Shown here piece after piece: positions 8,332 through 17,843 of a stretch of 55,285 bases of DNA. The notes below the pieces were generated by a model. It was not told the DNA's origin, made no database searches, and saw only the letters and a list, made by a program, of their open reading frames with translations. The stretch's first letter is position 1, and every line of letters starts with the position of its first letter. The DNA is from Gemmatimonadota bacterium (GTDB taxonomy: Bacteria; Gemmatimonadota; Gemmatimonadetes; Longimicrobiales; Gaopeijiaceae). The translations under genes and the position numbers were made by a program. The stretch spans positions 1-55,285 of the forward strand of contig JAPPGM010000006.1 of NCBI GenBank assembly GCA_028874995.1, in the 5' to 3' direction.

Positions 8332-9630
8332 TCAGCCTCCGGTTCCGGCGGCGCGTTTGCGCCCTCGGTCCGTCCGGAGCTGGACCAGGGGGCTTGCCGC
8401 CAGCGCGAGCCGATGGCCACTGGGTCCGGCGAGAGTTCCAGAGGCCAGGCGAGCGTCCGGCGCGGGCGCGGGCGAGACCGAAGCCGCCCGGGTGGATTCC
8501 AGCCCCACCACCTCCGCCGGCGCGGGCACGTCCACCTCCATCACCTCGCGGATGCTCCCGGGCCCCCCCGCCTCCACCTCGCGCGCCTGCTTCTTGGCGT
8601 GGTAGCTCGAACGCACCAGCGGCCCCGACTCCACGTGCCGGAACCCGTACTCCTCCTCGCCGATCCGCTTCCAGTCGCGGAACTCGTCGGGCGTCATCCA
8701 GCGGGCGACCGGGATGTGCTGCTTCGACGGACGCAGGTACTGCCCCAGCGTGAGGATGTCGACCGCGGCCTCGCGCAGGTCGGCCATCGCCTGGCGGATC
8801 TCGCCCGCCCGCTCCCCCATCCCCAGGATGATCCCCGTCTTGGTGAGCGTCGCGGGGTCGATGCGCTTGGCGCTGCCGAGGTACGAGATCGAGCGCCAGT
8901 AGCGGCCGCCGGGCCGCACCTCCGGGTGGAGCCGCTCGACCGTCTCCAGATTGTGGCCCAGGATGGCGGGCCGCGCCTCCATGACCGTGCGGAGCGCGTC
9001 CTCGTCGCCCTTGAAATCGGGGATCAGCACCTCGACGGAACAGTGCGGCAACCGCGCGCGCACCTCGCGGATCGTGGCCGCGTAAATCCCCGCGCCGCCG
9101 TCGGCGAGCTCATCCCGGTTGACCGATGTGATGACGACGTGGTCGAGATCCATCGCCGCGATCGTCTCGGCGACGCGGCGGGGCTCGTCGAGGTCGAGTT
9201 CGGTGGGCATCCCGTGCGCCACCGCGCAGTACTTGCAGGCCCGCGTGCAGACGTCGCCCAGGATCATGAAGGTGGCGGTCCCGTCCTCCCAGCATTCGCC
9301 GATGTTGGGACAGCCGGCCTCCTCGCAGACGGTGTGCAGCGACTGGCTGCGCATGAGGCGTTTCAGGCGCAGGTAGTTGGGCCCCCCGGGCGAGCGCACC
9401 TTGAGCCAAGACGGCTTGCGCGAGGTGATGGGGATGGTGTCGATCCCGCAGTGGGCCGGGATCCGGGACGAGCCCTTCGGCTTGACCGTACCGGTGTCCT
9501 TGCCCGCGGGGGCGTACCCGCCAGGCTTCACGGACGCACCCTCGCGGCCCGAGGCGTCACCGTTGCCGACGTGCGGATGCCGGCCCGCATTCGCGGACCC
9601 GTCCCCTCTATTTGTGTCTGACGGAATCAC
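8332..9630 (-). CDS. lipA: Lipoyl synthase with extended termini
   Basis: Radical SAM enzyme that inserts two sulfurs into octanoyl groups on E2 and H proteins. The auxiliary cluster cysteines are Cys102, Cys107 and Cys113 (CEEAGC..EC); the SAM-cluster motif is Cys128, Cys132 and Cys135 (CTRACKYC). The C-terminal RSSYHA provides the conserved serine ligand. 432 aa, against roughly 300-330 for most LipA. About 60 extra N-terminal and 75 extra C-terminal residues are low-complexity. GTG start at 9630 with GGAG upstream; a start further inside is possible. Placement before pdhA ties cofactor synthesis to its target complex. Confidence 0.95.
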   Translation of the reverse strand: MIPSDTNRGDGSANAGRHPHVGNGDASGREGASVKPGGYAPAGKDTGTVKPKGSSRIPAHCGIDTIPITSRKPSWLKVRSPGGPNYLRLKRLMRSQSLHTVCEEAGCPNIGECWEDGTATFMILGDVCTRACKYCAVAHGMPTELDLDEPRRVAETIAAMDLDHVVITSVNRDELADGGAGIYAATIREVRARLPHCSVEVLIPDFKGDEDALRTVMEARPAILGHNLETVERLHPEVRPGGRYWRSISYLGSAKRIDPATLTKTGIILGMGERAGEIRQAMADLREAAVDILTLGQYLRPSKQHIPVARWMTPDEFRDWKRIGEEEYGFRHVESGPLVRSSYHAKKQAREVEAGGPGSIREVMEVDVPAPAEVVGLESTRAASVSPAPAPDARLASGTLAGPSGHRLALAASPLVQLRTDRGRKRAAGTGG

Positions 9631-9831
9631 TTCCGGCGGATCTCCGAATGGCGCTTTTGGTCCCCCGGACGGCGCTCCCCCAAGGGTTCGGCTCAGTCCC
9701 CCCGGTGCTCCGGCAAGCCGCCGGGGCCAGGGGCACGGGGCCGTGAATCATAAGAAAGTCGACCTTTTCGCACCATGGAGCGGCAGGGAGGCTGGCAGCT
9801 GGTGATTCTCGGCCCCCCTGAAGAGTCCGTT

Positions 9832-11106
9832 TCAGTTCTCCGCCAACGTGTGCACCGCGAGCCGCTCGACATCCAGGTCGTCCCTGGTGTGCACCAGTGC
9901 CCAGTCGGCTCCGATATCCAACAGCCGGGCCCCGGCGGGAAGCGCCAGCGAGCGGACCCACTCGCCGGTTTGGTCGAAGCCTCGCCATCCGGCGGACTCG
10001 CCCGGCCGCGGGTAGTCCTGGATCCAGAGGGTCCCGTCTTCCGCAATCAGCAGTTCGTTGTAGGCGGGGAAGGCGGACGGCAGAGCCTCACGGTCGCGTT
10101 CCCAGCGCGCTTCGAAGCGCACCCGCCAATCCCGTCCGTCCCCGGCAACACGGTGTCCCCAGTCCATGCCGCTGGAATAGAGATCGTGCAGGTCCTCCCG
10201 GTAGGCGTCGATATGCTGCTGGGTCACCGCCAGGTCCGGACCCTCCCACCGGATTCGACCTGTGGTCGTCCCGCTCCAGTCCAGGAACTCGATCTCGTAG
10301 TCGTCCCCCCTCCCGAGCCATATCCCGGAGCCGGTTGCGGCGAACATCAGTTTTCGGCCCCAGATGCCAGGTGCGCTGCCGCCGTCCGTTTTCAGGCGGT
10401 CTTCGCCAGGAAGGTCCTCTCGCAGGATCGTGACCACGCTGCTATCTGCGAACGCCATGTCCGCCGTCGTATGATAGGGACCCGTTTCGGTCGGCCATTC
10501 CTTGCCCCAGCCCGACACCACGAACCGTCCGGCGGGACTACAAGTGATGTCATAGGGCTGCGCTCCTTGAAAGTCGAAGGCGTACGCGCGCCGCAGCTCA
10601 CCGTCCCCGTCAAAGACCGTGATGCGCCTGTTGTACTGGTCGTGGATCACGATCGATTGCTCGCTGGCACATGAAACGAGCAACTCGGCGAATCGCTGAA
10701 AGTCGCCCGGTCCTTCTCCCTGTTTGCCTCGGCTCCACAGGTGCTCACCATCCGGGCCGAACCGTTGCACACGAAAGGCCCCGCTCTCGTAGACCACGAT
10801 GCTCCCATCGGAAAGTCGGGCGGCACCGGAAACCTCGAACAACTCATACTCTTCTCGACCGGCGGCGACTCCGATGGACAGTGTCGGCTCTTCCGATAAC
10901 CGCAGTCCCGTCGCAGCCCCGAGCTGGACGTTGTCTTGCGCGGACGCGGGGGCGGCGCGATCGCATGGGGCCACGCACAGAAGGATCAGCGTCGACTTGA
11001 ATGCTCGCGGCAGACGGCGGCGGCGGCCTGCGATCAGGCCCCTCGGACGAAAACGGGAAACGGTCAAGCTCGGCGCTCCGTCGACTGAGGACGTGACGTG
11101 CTGCAC
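9832..11106 (-). CDS. Secreted 6-bladed beta-propeller (NHL-like) protein
   Basis: 424-aa exported protein. A basic N-terminus precedes a hydrophobic segment (STLILLCVAPC) and an ASAQDN signal-peptidase-like end at about residue 57. The mature part has repeated propeller-type segments such as GAARLSDGSIVVYESGAFRVQRFGPDG, a GEGPGDF motif and a final IGADWALVHTRDDLDVERL blade. This matches the 6-bladed beta-propeller proteins common in Gemmatimonadota. The function is unknown. The true start may lie further inside, closer to the signal peptide. Confidence 0.75.
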   Translation of the reverse strand: MQHVTSSVDGAPSLTVSRFRPRGLIAGRRRRLPRAFKSTLILLCVAPCDRAAPASAQDNVQLGAATGLRLSEEPTLSIGVAAGREEYELFEVSGAARLSDGSIVVYESGAFRVQRFGPDGEHLWSRGKQGEGPGDFQRFAELLVSCASEQSIVIHDQYNRRITVFDGDGELRRAYAFDFQGAQPYDITCSPAGRFVVSGWGKEWPTETGPYHTTADMAFADSSVVTILREDLPGEDRLKTDGGSAPGIWGRKLMFAATGSGIWLGRGDDYEIEFLDWSGTTTGRIRWEGPDLAVTQQHIDAYREDLHDLYSSGMDWGHRVAGDGRDWRVRFEARWERDREALPSAFPAYNELLIAEDGTLWIQDYPRPGESAGWRGFDQTGEWVRSLALPAGARLLDIGADWALVHTRDDLDVERLAVHTLAEN

Positions 11107-11154
11107 TCCATTTGACCCGTTCCGGCCACTGAACGTTGGCGGAACCCGTTCCGC

Positions 11155-12318
11155 CTACCGCAACACCGCCGCCACCCCGATCCCCAGGTACGTCCCCACC
11201 GCGTACCCCAGCAGCCCCACCACCACCCCCGGCAGCACCAGGTGCCGCCACTGCCGCGAAATCGCCACCGCCAGCGCGCTCGACGGCCCGCCCACCGCCG
11301 CCTGCGAGGCCACCGCGACGGTCCCGATGTCCAGGCGCAGCAGCCGCCCCACACCCAGCACGAACACCGCGTGCACCGCCACCACGATCAGGGTGAAGAG
11401 GAAGACTTCGACGCCCACCGCCGCGATCTCCGACCACCGGGACACGATGCCGATCAGCACGAAGAAGAAGTGGAGGCCCACCGAACCGAGCTGCATCGCG
11501 CCGCGGGCGTCGCGGACGAGGGGCGAATGGCCGAGCGCCAGTGCCAGCGTGGTGAGCCAGAGGATCGAAGGGACCGCGGGCCAGACCTCGCCCAGCCACT
11601 CCGACACGAAGACGAGGATCAGGCCGGCGGCGGTCAGGTTGGCGATGGAGAGCGCCGAGAGCCCCTCCCGGGCGAAGTAGGGGTGGCGGGCGTGGCGCTC
11701 GGATTCGATGGCGGATGCTGCCGACTCCGTTTCCGCAGGGGACGATTCCGTCTCGTCCTCCCCACCCCGCACCGGTGCGTAGAATCGCCCGATCCAGAGC
11801 GGAAGCACGAGGCAGGCTGCGAGCCACAGGCCGGTCACCACCGCGTCGGCCGCGTTCAGGCCTGCGAAGAGCGCGCCCGACAGGCCCAGTTCGCGGCCCA
11901 CCGACACGAAGTTCACCGAGCCGCCCGAGTACGTGCCGGTCAGCGCGCCGGCCATGCGCATGGTGTCTTCGCCGAAGTGGGCTCCGTAGACGGCGGCGGC
12001 CACGAAGGCGCCCAGGACTGTCCCGGCCACGGCCACCCCGAACGCCCCGACCATCCTGGGGCCGGCCTTCCTGAGGTCGCGCAGGTTCACCGAGAGCAGC
12101 AGCCATGCGATCGCCACCGAGGTGACCGGGCCGAACACCGCGTCGTAGACCCCCGCCCTGGCGGGCACCAGCCCCGTGTTGGAGAGGATCGCGCCGAAGA
12201 TGAGCGCCAGCATGGAGGCGCCGACCTTCCCCAGCGCGGGGACGCGGTAGTCCAGCCAGAAGGCGAGCGCGGTCGCGGCCGCGATGATGGTCACGAGGGC
12301 CAGCGGCGTTTCGATCAT
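11155..12318 (-). CDS. DUF819 family integral membrane protein
   Basis: 387-aa protein with about ten hydrophobic helices, resembling the DUF819 (YjcL-like) family. The helix pattern and GALTGTYSGGSVNFVSVGRELG are typical. The family fold resembles transporters, but no substrate is established here. An acidic cytoplasmic loop lies between the two halves (about residues 182-205). The ATG overlaps the stop of the zinc-ribbon gene by 4 bp, so it is the third gene of a coupled operon. Confidence 0.85.
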   Translation of the reverse strand: MIETPLALVTIIAAATALAFWLDYRVPALGKVGASMLALIFGAILSNTGLVPARAGVYDAVFGPVTSVAIAWLLLSVNLRDLRKAGPRMVGAFGVAVAGTVLGAFVAAAVYGAHFGEDTMRMAGALTGTYSGGSVNFVSVGRELGLSGALFAGLNAADAVVTGLWLAACLVLPLWIGRFYAPVRGGEDETESSPAETESAASAIESERHARHPYFAREGLSALSIANLTAAGLILVFVSEWLGEVWPAVPSILWLTTLALALGHSPLVRDARGAMQLGSVGLHFFFVLIGIVSRWSEIAAVGVEVFLFTLIVVAVHAVFVLGVGRLLRLDIGTVAVASQAAVGGPSSALAVAISRQWRHLVLPGVVVGLLGYAVGTYLGIGVAAVLR

Positions 12319-13136
12319 GGTCCCGGTTCCGGTGGCTCGGAAGCGGCCAGGTACTCCAGCGCCTCTTCGCGTAGCACCGGCAGCAGGTTGGCGTGGCCGC
12401 CCTCGCCCTGCGGACCGTACTCGACCAGGCCGGCGCCGATCTCTTCGTCGTAGACATCCACGAAGGTCTGGTAATGGGTGCGCGCCAGCGCGTCGTCGCC
12501 GAGCACGAGGGCGGCCTCAGCTGCCGCGGCGAGGCAGAGTAGGTGGGTTGGTCTCACCGCCAGCCCAGCTTCGGCGACCTCCAGCGCCGAGGCGCCGTCA
12601 CCGCCCAGCGCGTGGAGGAGGGAGAGGTGGAAGCGGTCGTCCAGGGTCAGGGCGGCAATCCTGTCGTACGAGGCGATCGCCATGGGCAGGAACATCGCCG
12701 CCTGGGCCCGGTCCTCCGCTTCAACCAGACGCATGACCCGGTCGAAGAGCCGTATGGCCGCGTCACGCGGGGTCATCGAGGAGAGATCCACGGCCGAGGT
12801 GGGGCCGAGGGCACCCGGTGGGGTCGATGGAGGGGTTGCAATAGAATCTTGTGATGTACTAGTTTGCTGGACAACTAGCAGAATCACGACAATCAGCGCA
12901 AGCGCGCCCGCCAGCGTCCACCGCGGACGCGCACCCGCGATGGCGACCTTCGGCCGCTTCGCCCTCAACCCCTCCCCGCACTGGGTGCAGAACCGGTCCT
13001 CCACCTCCGAAGGCGCCGAGCACTCTGGACACGGCGGCCCCCGCAGCGCCCCTCCGCAACGCGCACAGAAGTTGGCCCCGTCCGGGTTCTCCGGGTACCG
13101 GCAATTCGGACAGACCACGCCGGTCATCGCCGTCAT
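12315..13136 (-). CDS. Double zinc-ribbon membrane-anchored protein with TPR-like C-terminus
   Basis: 273 aa. Two N-terminal zinc ribbons (CPNCRYPENPDGANFCARCG and CPECSAPSEVEDRFCTQCG) are followed by a basic stretch, one transmembrane helix (LAGALALIVVILLVV), a Ser/Thr/Pro linker and a helical domain with TPR-like character (LTLDDRFHLSLLHALGGDG, AEAALVLGDDALARTHY). The ribbons would be cytoplasmic and the helical domain outside. ATG at 13136 gives a 4-bp overlap with the peptidase stop. The function is not known. Confidence 0.8.
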   Translation of the reverse strand: MTAMTGVVCPNCRYPENPDGANFCARCGGALRGPPCPECSAPSEVEDRFCTQCGEGLRAKRPKVAIAGARPRWTLAGALALIVVILLVVQQTSTSQDSIATPPSTPPGALGPTSAVDLSSMTPRDAAIRLFDRVMRLVEAEDRAQAAMFLPMAIASYDRIAALTLDDRFHLSLLHALGGDGASALEVAEAGLAVRPTHLLCLAAAAEAALVLGDDALARTHYQTFVDVYDEEIGAGLVEYGPQGEGGHANLLPVLREEALEYLAASEPPEPGP

Positions 13137-15457
13137 CCGATCAGCCCTTCCCCAGCGATGGCGTTGAACAGGAGCGGCCACGTGACGATGCTCTGCCCCC
13201 GGTAGTTCGGCTGGAACCCGAAGAGGATGACCTCCCCCTGCCCAACCGTCGCCCTTAGCAGCGCCGGTTGCCCGGCCAGCTTCTCCGGCCCCAGAATCCA
13301 CCCCGCAATCACGGGGTTGACCTCGCCGTACCTCCCCACCACCTCCACACGCTCGTCGTCAACCGTGAAAGCCCGGCTGCTCCGCCAGTACCACGCGACC
13401 GTCGACCCGTCATATCCCGACGCGAGCGGCCCCGCCTCCAGGTCCACGCGCAGGATCGATCCCGGCACGTAGAACTCGGTGGTCGACAAACCGTCCGTAG
13501 GATCGCCCACCTGCAGCCCGAAGAGCCCGATGGCGAATTCGGCCGCCTCTTCCATCACCACCAACTGACCCCCCGACTCCACGAACTCGCGCACCGCCGC
13601 GCGCCCCTCCTCCCCGATCCCCCCCGTATACCGTTCCGGCAGCGACCCCGGCGCATTCCCCCGGCTGATCGAACGGTCCGACTGGCTCTGGAAGATCATC
13701 ACGTCGTAGTCGTCGCCCAGCGACCCGGCCCGCATCCGCGCATCGTGCAGCGAGTCGTAGCGCATGCCGTGGGTGTCGAACATCCACCGCGTCCACCCCG
13801 CGATCATCGGCTCGTCGTAGCCCTTGTACAGCCCCACGCGGGGCGCGTTCGGCCCTGAAAGCGCATCCGGCAGCCGGTATTCCACCACGGGCACCTCGAT
13901 CGGGTCGCTCAGCGCCACCTCCGGTTCGGCCTCCAGCGCAGCCGCCTCGACACCCATCAGCAGCGGCAGCGTGTGCGCCGTCACGTCGTACGGCCGCTTC
14001 GGCGGGCCACCCGGGTACTCGCGCATGTCGGGGTATTCCTGCACCGTCAGCATGGTCTGCGCGAAGGCCGCAACCGGCTGCCGCATCACCACCACATGCG
14101 ACCCCGCCGGATACGTCACGCCCCCCGCACTGAAGTCACCCTCGGCCCGCCGCACCTCCACATCCCCCATCGTCAGGATCCGCACGACGCTCCGCACCCC
14201 GACCTCGTTCTCCTGCTCCGCCGGGATCACCCAGGCGGCCGGCCAGTTTTCCCACCCCGCCACCGCCCGCTCGTTCACCCGGTAGAAGTTCTCGAGCCAG
14301 AACCGCCGGTTCTTCGCGGCATTCACCAGAAGCGCCATCGCCCCCGAATACTGGTACTCGACGATGTCCGGCAGCCCCCACTCACCCCCCCTCCACGGCC
14401 AGGGGAAATTCCACGCCGCCTCCGAGGCCTCGTACTCGCGGCCCCCCACAACCGTTTCGCGCGGAACGTACATGGTGGTCGCCAGCCGCGCCGACGCGGT
14501 CTCGCTCAGGATCCGCGCTCCCCCGTGGTAGTGCATGTAGGCGCGCCCGGGGTGGTACCCGTCGTAGATCGCGTTGATCACGACCCCCTTCTTCCCCTGC
14601 GACGTCAGCTCCGCCGCCATGTACGCGCCCAGCTGGTTGACCGCGGTGACCAGCCCGGGGTCGACGTTCGGCTCGATCGGGTCGATGTACGGCGGGAAGA
14701 AGATGCGGGCGCCGCCACCCCCCATCTGGTGGATGTCGTGCACGATCTGGGGGTGCCAGTCGTTCTGCGCCCGCACCGTGTGCTGCGTCTCCTTCTGGTA
14801 GAAGGTGAACCAGTCGCGGTTGTTGTCGTGGCCGACGTAGAAATGGTAGAGCCAGGGCGGGGCGCGCCCCTCGAACTCGGTCCCCACGTGCTCGTTGTAG
14901 AAGTCGTTCACCCACTGCGTGCCGTCGGGGTTGAGCGAAGGGATCTGCAGTAGGATGACGTTGTCGAGGATCTCGCGGACGCGCTCGTCGTCGGACGAGG
15001 CCAGGTGGTGGGCCAGCTTCGCCGCCGACTGGCCGGTGCCCACCTCGGTGGAGTGGATCGCGTGGGTGATCATGACGATCGTGCGGCCCTCGTCCAGGAG
15101 GCGCTCGAGTTCGCCGAGGCCGCTCACGGTGCGGGGGTCGGCGAGCCGGCGCTGCATGCGGTGGAAGTCGGCGAGGCGCGCATGGTTCGCCGGGCTGGTG
15201 ATGGTGAGCATCACGAAGGGGTGGCCCATGGTGGTGGGGCCGAGGGTGTCCACCGTGACGCGGTCGCTGGTGCGCGCGAGGACCTCGTAGTACGCGGTGA
15301 GGTCGTCCCAGTTGGCGAGCTTGCCGGCGGCGCCCATGGGGAAGCCGAAATGGTCGGTGGGAGTGGGGATCTGGGCGCGCAGGGACACGGGCGCGGCCGG
15401 GATCGCGGCAGCGAGCCCAATTGCGGTGAGCGCAACGACGGCAAACGGATTTCGCAT
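13133..15457 (-). CDS. Secreted M14 family zinc carboxypeptidase
   Basis: 774 aa with an N-terminal signal peptide (VVALTAIGLAAAIPAAPVSLRAQ). Zinc-binding HSTE (HxxE) lies in MITHAIHSTEVG, followed by SLNPDG, the substrate-carboxylate region and HDIHQMGGGGARIF. The second half resembles the beta-rich and glutamine-amidotransferase-like tail of large M14 peptidases from Gemmatimonadota and Bacteroidota. The ATG at 15457 was chosen because AGGAG lies 9 nt upstream; a start 21 bp earlier places that site inside the gene. It heads the operon with the zinc-ribbon and DUF819 genes. Confidence 0.9.
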   Translation of the reverse strand: MRNPFAVVALTAIGLAAAIPAAPVSLRAQIPTPTDHFGFPMGAAGKLANWDDLTAYYEVLARTSDRVTVDTLGPTTMGHPFVMLTITSPANHARLADFHRMQRRLADPRTVSGLGELERLLDEGRTIVMITHAIHSTEVGTGQSAAKLAHHLASSDDERVREILDNVILLQIPSLNPDGTQWVNDFYNEHVGTEFEGRAPPWLYHFYVGHDNNRDWFTFYQKETQHTVRAQNDWHPQIVHDIHQMGGGGARIFFPPYIDPIEPNVDPGLVTAVNQLGAYMAAELTSQGKKGVVINAIYDGYHPGRAYMHYHGGARILSETASARLATTMYVPRETVVGGREYEASEAAWNFPWPWRGGEWGLPDIVEYQYSGAMALLVNAAKNRRFWLENFYRVNERAVAGWENWPAAWVIPAEQENEVGVRSVVRILTMGDVEVRRAEGDFSAGGVTYPAGSHVVVMRQPVAAFAQTMLTVQEYPDMREYPGGPPKRPYDVTAHTLPLLMGVEAAALEAEPEVALSDPIEVPVVEYRLPDALSGPNAPRVGLYKGYDEPMIAGWTRWMFDTHGMRYDSLHDARMRAGSLGDDYDVMIFQSQSDRSISRGNAPGSLPERYTGGIGEEGRAAVREFVESGGQLVVMEEAAEFAIGLFGLQVGDPTDGLSTTEFYVPGSILRVDLEAGPLASGYDGSTVAWYWRSSRAFTVDDERVEVVGRYGEVNPVIAGWILGPEKLAGQPALLRATVGQGEVILFGFQPNYRGQSIVTWPLLFNAIAGEGLIG

Positions 15458-15517
15458 CGTGACCTTTTCTCCTCGCATCTTTGTCGCGCCCCGCCAGGCG
15501 CCGTGGACGGGACTCGT

Positions 15518-16300
15518 CTAGAATCCCGTAGGCGAGTCTACGAAACGCCCCTCGATTCCGAAACGGTCGGTCAGAATTTCCGCGATTCTCCGGACACCGA
15601 AGGTCTCCGTCTCGTAGTGCCCGCCGAGAAGGACGGTGACGCCGAGCTCGGCGGCGTCGATGGCATGATGGTGCTGCGCTTCACCGGTCACCAGCACATC
15701 CACCCCCGCTTCGGCCGCTTCCTCCAGGGTTGACGCTCCGGCACCGGTGACGACGGCCGCCGATTCAAGTATCGCGGGACCCCCCGGAATGGTCGTGACG
15801 TCCCGCCCCAGCACCTCCGAAAGCCTTGCCGTGAAATCCCCGAGCGCCCGCCGTGGCGAGTCAACCCTGCCCCTCCAGCCGACGTACGCTCCCCGGTAGT
15901 CACCGAAGGGCTCGAGACTCGAAAGGCGCAGTTTCCTGGCCAGGATCACGGCGTTTCCGGCCTCCGGATGGCTGTCGAGGGGGAGGTGAGCGCTGTACAG
16001 GGCGGTCTTGCCGTCGATCAGCGCCTTCACGCGGCGGTACCGCGGCCCGGTGAGCGGCCTGAGTCCTCCCCAGAAGAGGCCGTGGTGAACGATGAGGAGA
16101 TCGGCCCACCCGCCGACTGCTTCAATGACGGATTCGCGGGCGTCCACGGCCACCGCGAAGCGCCCGACACGCTCGGGCCCCGCGACCTGAAGTCCGTTCA
16201 GGGCGCCAGGATAGTCCGGAGTCCCCCCGGTATCGAGGTACCCGTCGAGAAAGCTGACGATCTCCTTCAGGGCGATCCTGAGCGTGCCCGATCTTGACAT
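15518..16300 (-). CDS. Nif3-like dinuclear metal centre protein
   Basis: 260-aa member of the Nif3/YbgI family (GTP cyclohydrolase 1 type 2 homologs), hexameric proteins with a two-metal site. Visible metal-binding motifs are NGLQVAG, IVHHGLFW, HLPLDSHPEAGN and the C-terminal GEAQHHHAIDAAELG / GGHYETETFG. Length is normal for the short form without the inserted domain. Biochemical role in bacteria is not settled. Confidence 0.93.
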   Translation of the reverse strand: MSRSGTLRIALKEIVSFLDGYLDTGGTPDYPGALNGLQVAGPERVGRFAVAVDARESVIEAVGGWADLLIVHHGLFWGGLRPLTGPRYRRVKALIDGKTALYSAHLPLDSHPEAGNAVILARKLRLSSLEPFGDYRGAYVGWRGRVDSPRRALGDFTARLSEVLGRDVTTIPGGPAILESAAVVTGAGASTLEEAAEAGVDVLVTGEAQHHHAIDAAELGVTVLLGGHYETETFGVRRIAEILTDRFGIEGRFVDSPTGF

Positions 16301-16409
16301 CCGTCTTCACCCTGCGTCCAGTGCCATGCCCGTTCAGACCGACCTGCCGACGCTGACGCGGGCGGCCTCGACACACATCCGTCGTTGGATTTCGAACCGT
16401 GCCGAACGC

Positions 16410-16880
16410 CTACCTGGCGGCCTTGGCCTTGGCTGCGCGCATCCGGCCGGAAGGCTGCTCGGCGGTCTTGGGGCGGGCCGCCTGAGCTCCCGGCATCGCA
16501 CCGGCCGGCACCGCCGCACCCACGTCCTGGCGCCCGATGCTGACGGTCCCGGTCACGACGCCTCCTTCGTCCAGCTTCAGGCGCGTTGCCCGGATCTCAC
16601 CGTCGATCACGCAGGTCTCCTGGAGCTCAAGCCGGGAATCCACGTCCAGCGCCCCCTTGACCGTTCCGGCAATCACGGCGTCCTGGGTCTTGATGTCCCC
16701 GGTCACGCACCCGCCCTTGCCGATCACCACCGCCTTCTCCGCGCGCACGGATCCTTCGATCCTGCCCTCGATGCGAATCGTATCGGTGGTATCGCAGTCG
16801 CCCACGATGTGCATACCCGGCCCGATGATCGAAATGACCTTTTCGGCCGAGGCGGCCTGGGTGGCGCGGACTTTGGACAT
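16410..16880 (-). CDS. Bactofilin family cytoskeletal protein
   Basis: 156 aa. The central bactofilin (DUF583) domain at about residues 17-115 has right-handed beta-helix repeats such as IIGPGMHIVGDCDTTDTIRIEGRIEGSV, IGKGGCVTGDI and GTVKGALDV, flanked by short unstructured, basic tails. Bactofilins polymerise without nucleotide and scaffold cell-wall enzymes or chromosome-segregation proteins. It lies directly downstream of a LytM-type M23 gene, a known bactofilin partnership, and close to parAB. Confidence 0.95.
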   Translation of the reverse strand: MSKVRATQAASAEKVISIIGPGMHIVGDCDTTDTIRIEGRIEGSVRAEKAVVIGKGGCVTGDIKTQDAVIAGTVKGALDVDSRLELQETCVIDGEIRATRLKLDEGGVVTGTVSIGRQDVGAAVPAGAMPGAQAARPKTAEQPSGRMRAAKAKAAR

Positions 16881-16915
16881 GAACTTCCCTGCCTTTCTTC
16901 CGTTTGTGATTTCGT

Positions 16916-17686
16916 CTACGTCCGATCTATCGGCGGCGTGACCATGGTGAGCGGATCGACCGGTCGTTCGTTTCTCAATATCTCGAAGTGCAGATGCGGT
17001 GCGGTAGACGCGCCCGTCGATCCAGAAAGCGCGATCACTTCTCCCTGGCGCACCCTCCAGCCCCTCTGCGGGATCAGGTGCAGTGCGTGGCCATACCGGG
17101 TTCGGAGCCCGTTGCCGTGATCAAGTAGGATGAAGAGGCCGTAAACCGGGTCTTTCCCCGCTTCCACCACCACACCGTCTCCGGCCGCCCGGACGTAGGA
17201 CCCGCTCGCGACCGCGATGTCTATCCCGGGATGGTCGTCAGCGACTCCACGGGTTATGGCTCCTGCCACGGTCAAGGGCCAGGCGGTCGGTTCCGTGCGC
17301 CCCTCTCCGGCCAACGGTGTTTCGCCGGCGTGCGCGGCACCGCTGGGAGCCGGGACCCAGAACGCCGAATCGGCCGCGCCGCCGAGCCCCAACAGCTGTT
17401 CGTAGGTGTCCTGCCTGCCTTCGAGCCGGGCGAGCTGTTGCGCAATGTCCTCGATCCTGGCCAGCTCGTTCGTGAGGGAGTCGACCTGGCGGGCCAGATC
17501 GTCCGAATGTGCCGCACGCCTGGCCATGGACACCCAACTTGCCCCCATCGCGACGATCGCCACGGCGAGGAGCGCACCGGTCACGACCAGCACCCGGATC
17601 CGCAACCGGGAAAGATTGAGGCTGCGGGGCTCGCCGCCTCCGTCTGGAATCACCAACAGCGACAGGCCGTCTTCGTGCTTGGGCAT
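16916..17686 (-). CDS. M23 (LytM) peptidoglycan endopeptidase, membrane-anchored
   Basis: About 256 aa: a short cytoplasmic N-terminus, one transmembrane helix (IRVLVVTGALLAVAIVAMGASW), a coiled coil (DDLARQVDSLTNELARIEDIAQQ region) and a C-terminal LytM domain. Zinc and catalytic residues are intact: HPGIDIAV (HxxxD), GHALH and HLHFEI. It should cleave peptide cross-links in the periplasm. Start uncertain: the ATG at 17686 lacks a clear ribosome site and upstream in-frame starts exist at 17731 and 17761. Located between parB and bactofilin. Confidence 0.9.
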   Translation of the reverse strand: MPKHEDGLSLLVIPDGGGEPRSLNLSRLRIRVLVVTGALLAVAIVAMGASWVSMARRAAHSDDLARQVDSLTNELARIEDIAQQLARLEGRQDTYEQLLGLGGAADSAFWVPAPSGAAHAGETPLAGEGRTEPTAWPLTVAGAITRGVADDHPGIDIAVASGSYVRAAGDGVVVEAGKDPVYGLFILLDHGNGLRTRYGHALHLIPQRGWRVRQGEVIALSGSTGASTAPHLHFEILRNERPVDPLTMVTPPIDRT

Positions 17687-17843
17687 CGTCGATACGGTTG
17701 GGGGGGCCCGGACCGCCCCGCTGGCCGCCATGCACTGCCAGTACCGTCGCGGGAAGCGCACTGCATTCGACCGGGAATGCGTCCATGTACTGTCAGGAAC
17801 GAAGACGGAATATTGACCGTGCGGCCCGCCTTGCCAAGTCGGC

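Noticed and set aside
9631-9831. Possible lipA promoter with TATGAT-like -10
   Set aside because: No acceptable -35 at the right spacing; the gap holds nothing else recognisable.
12855-12886. Inverted repeat around CTAGTT / AACTAG
   Set aside because: Lies inside the coding sequence for the transmembrane region of the zinc-ribbon protein and has no supporting context.
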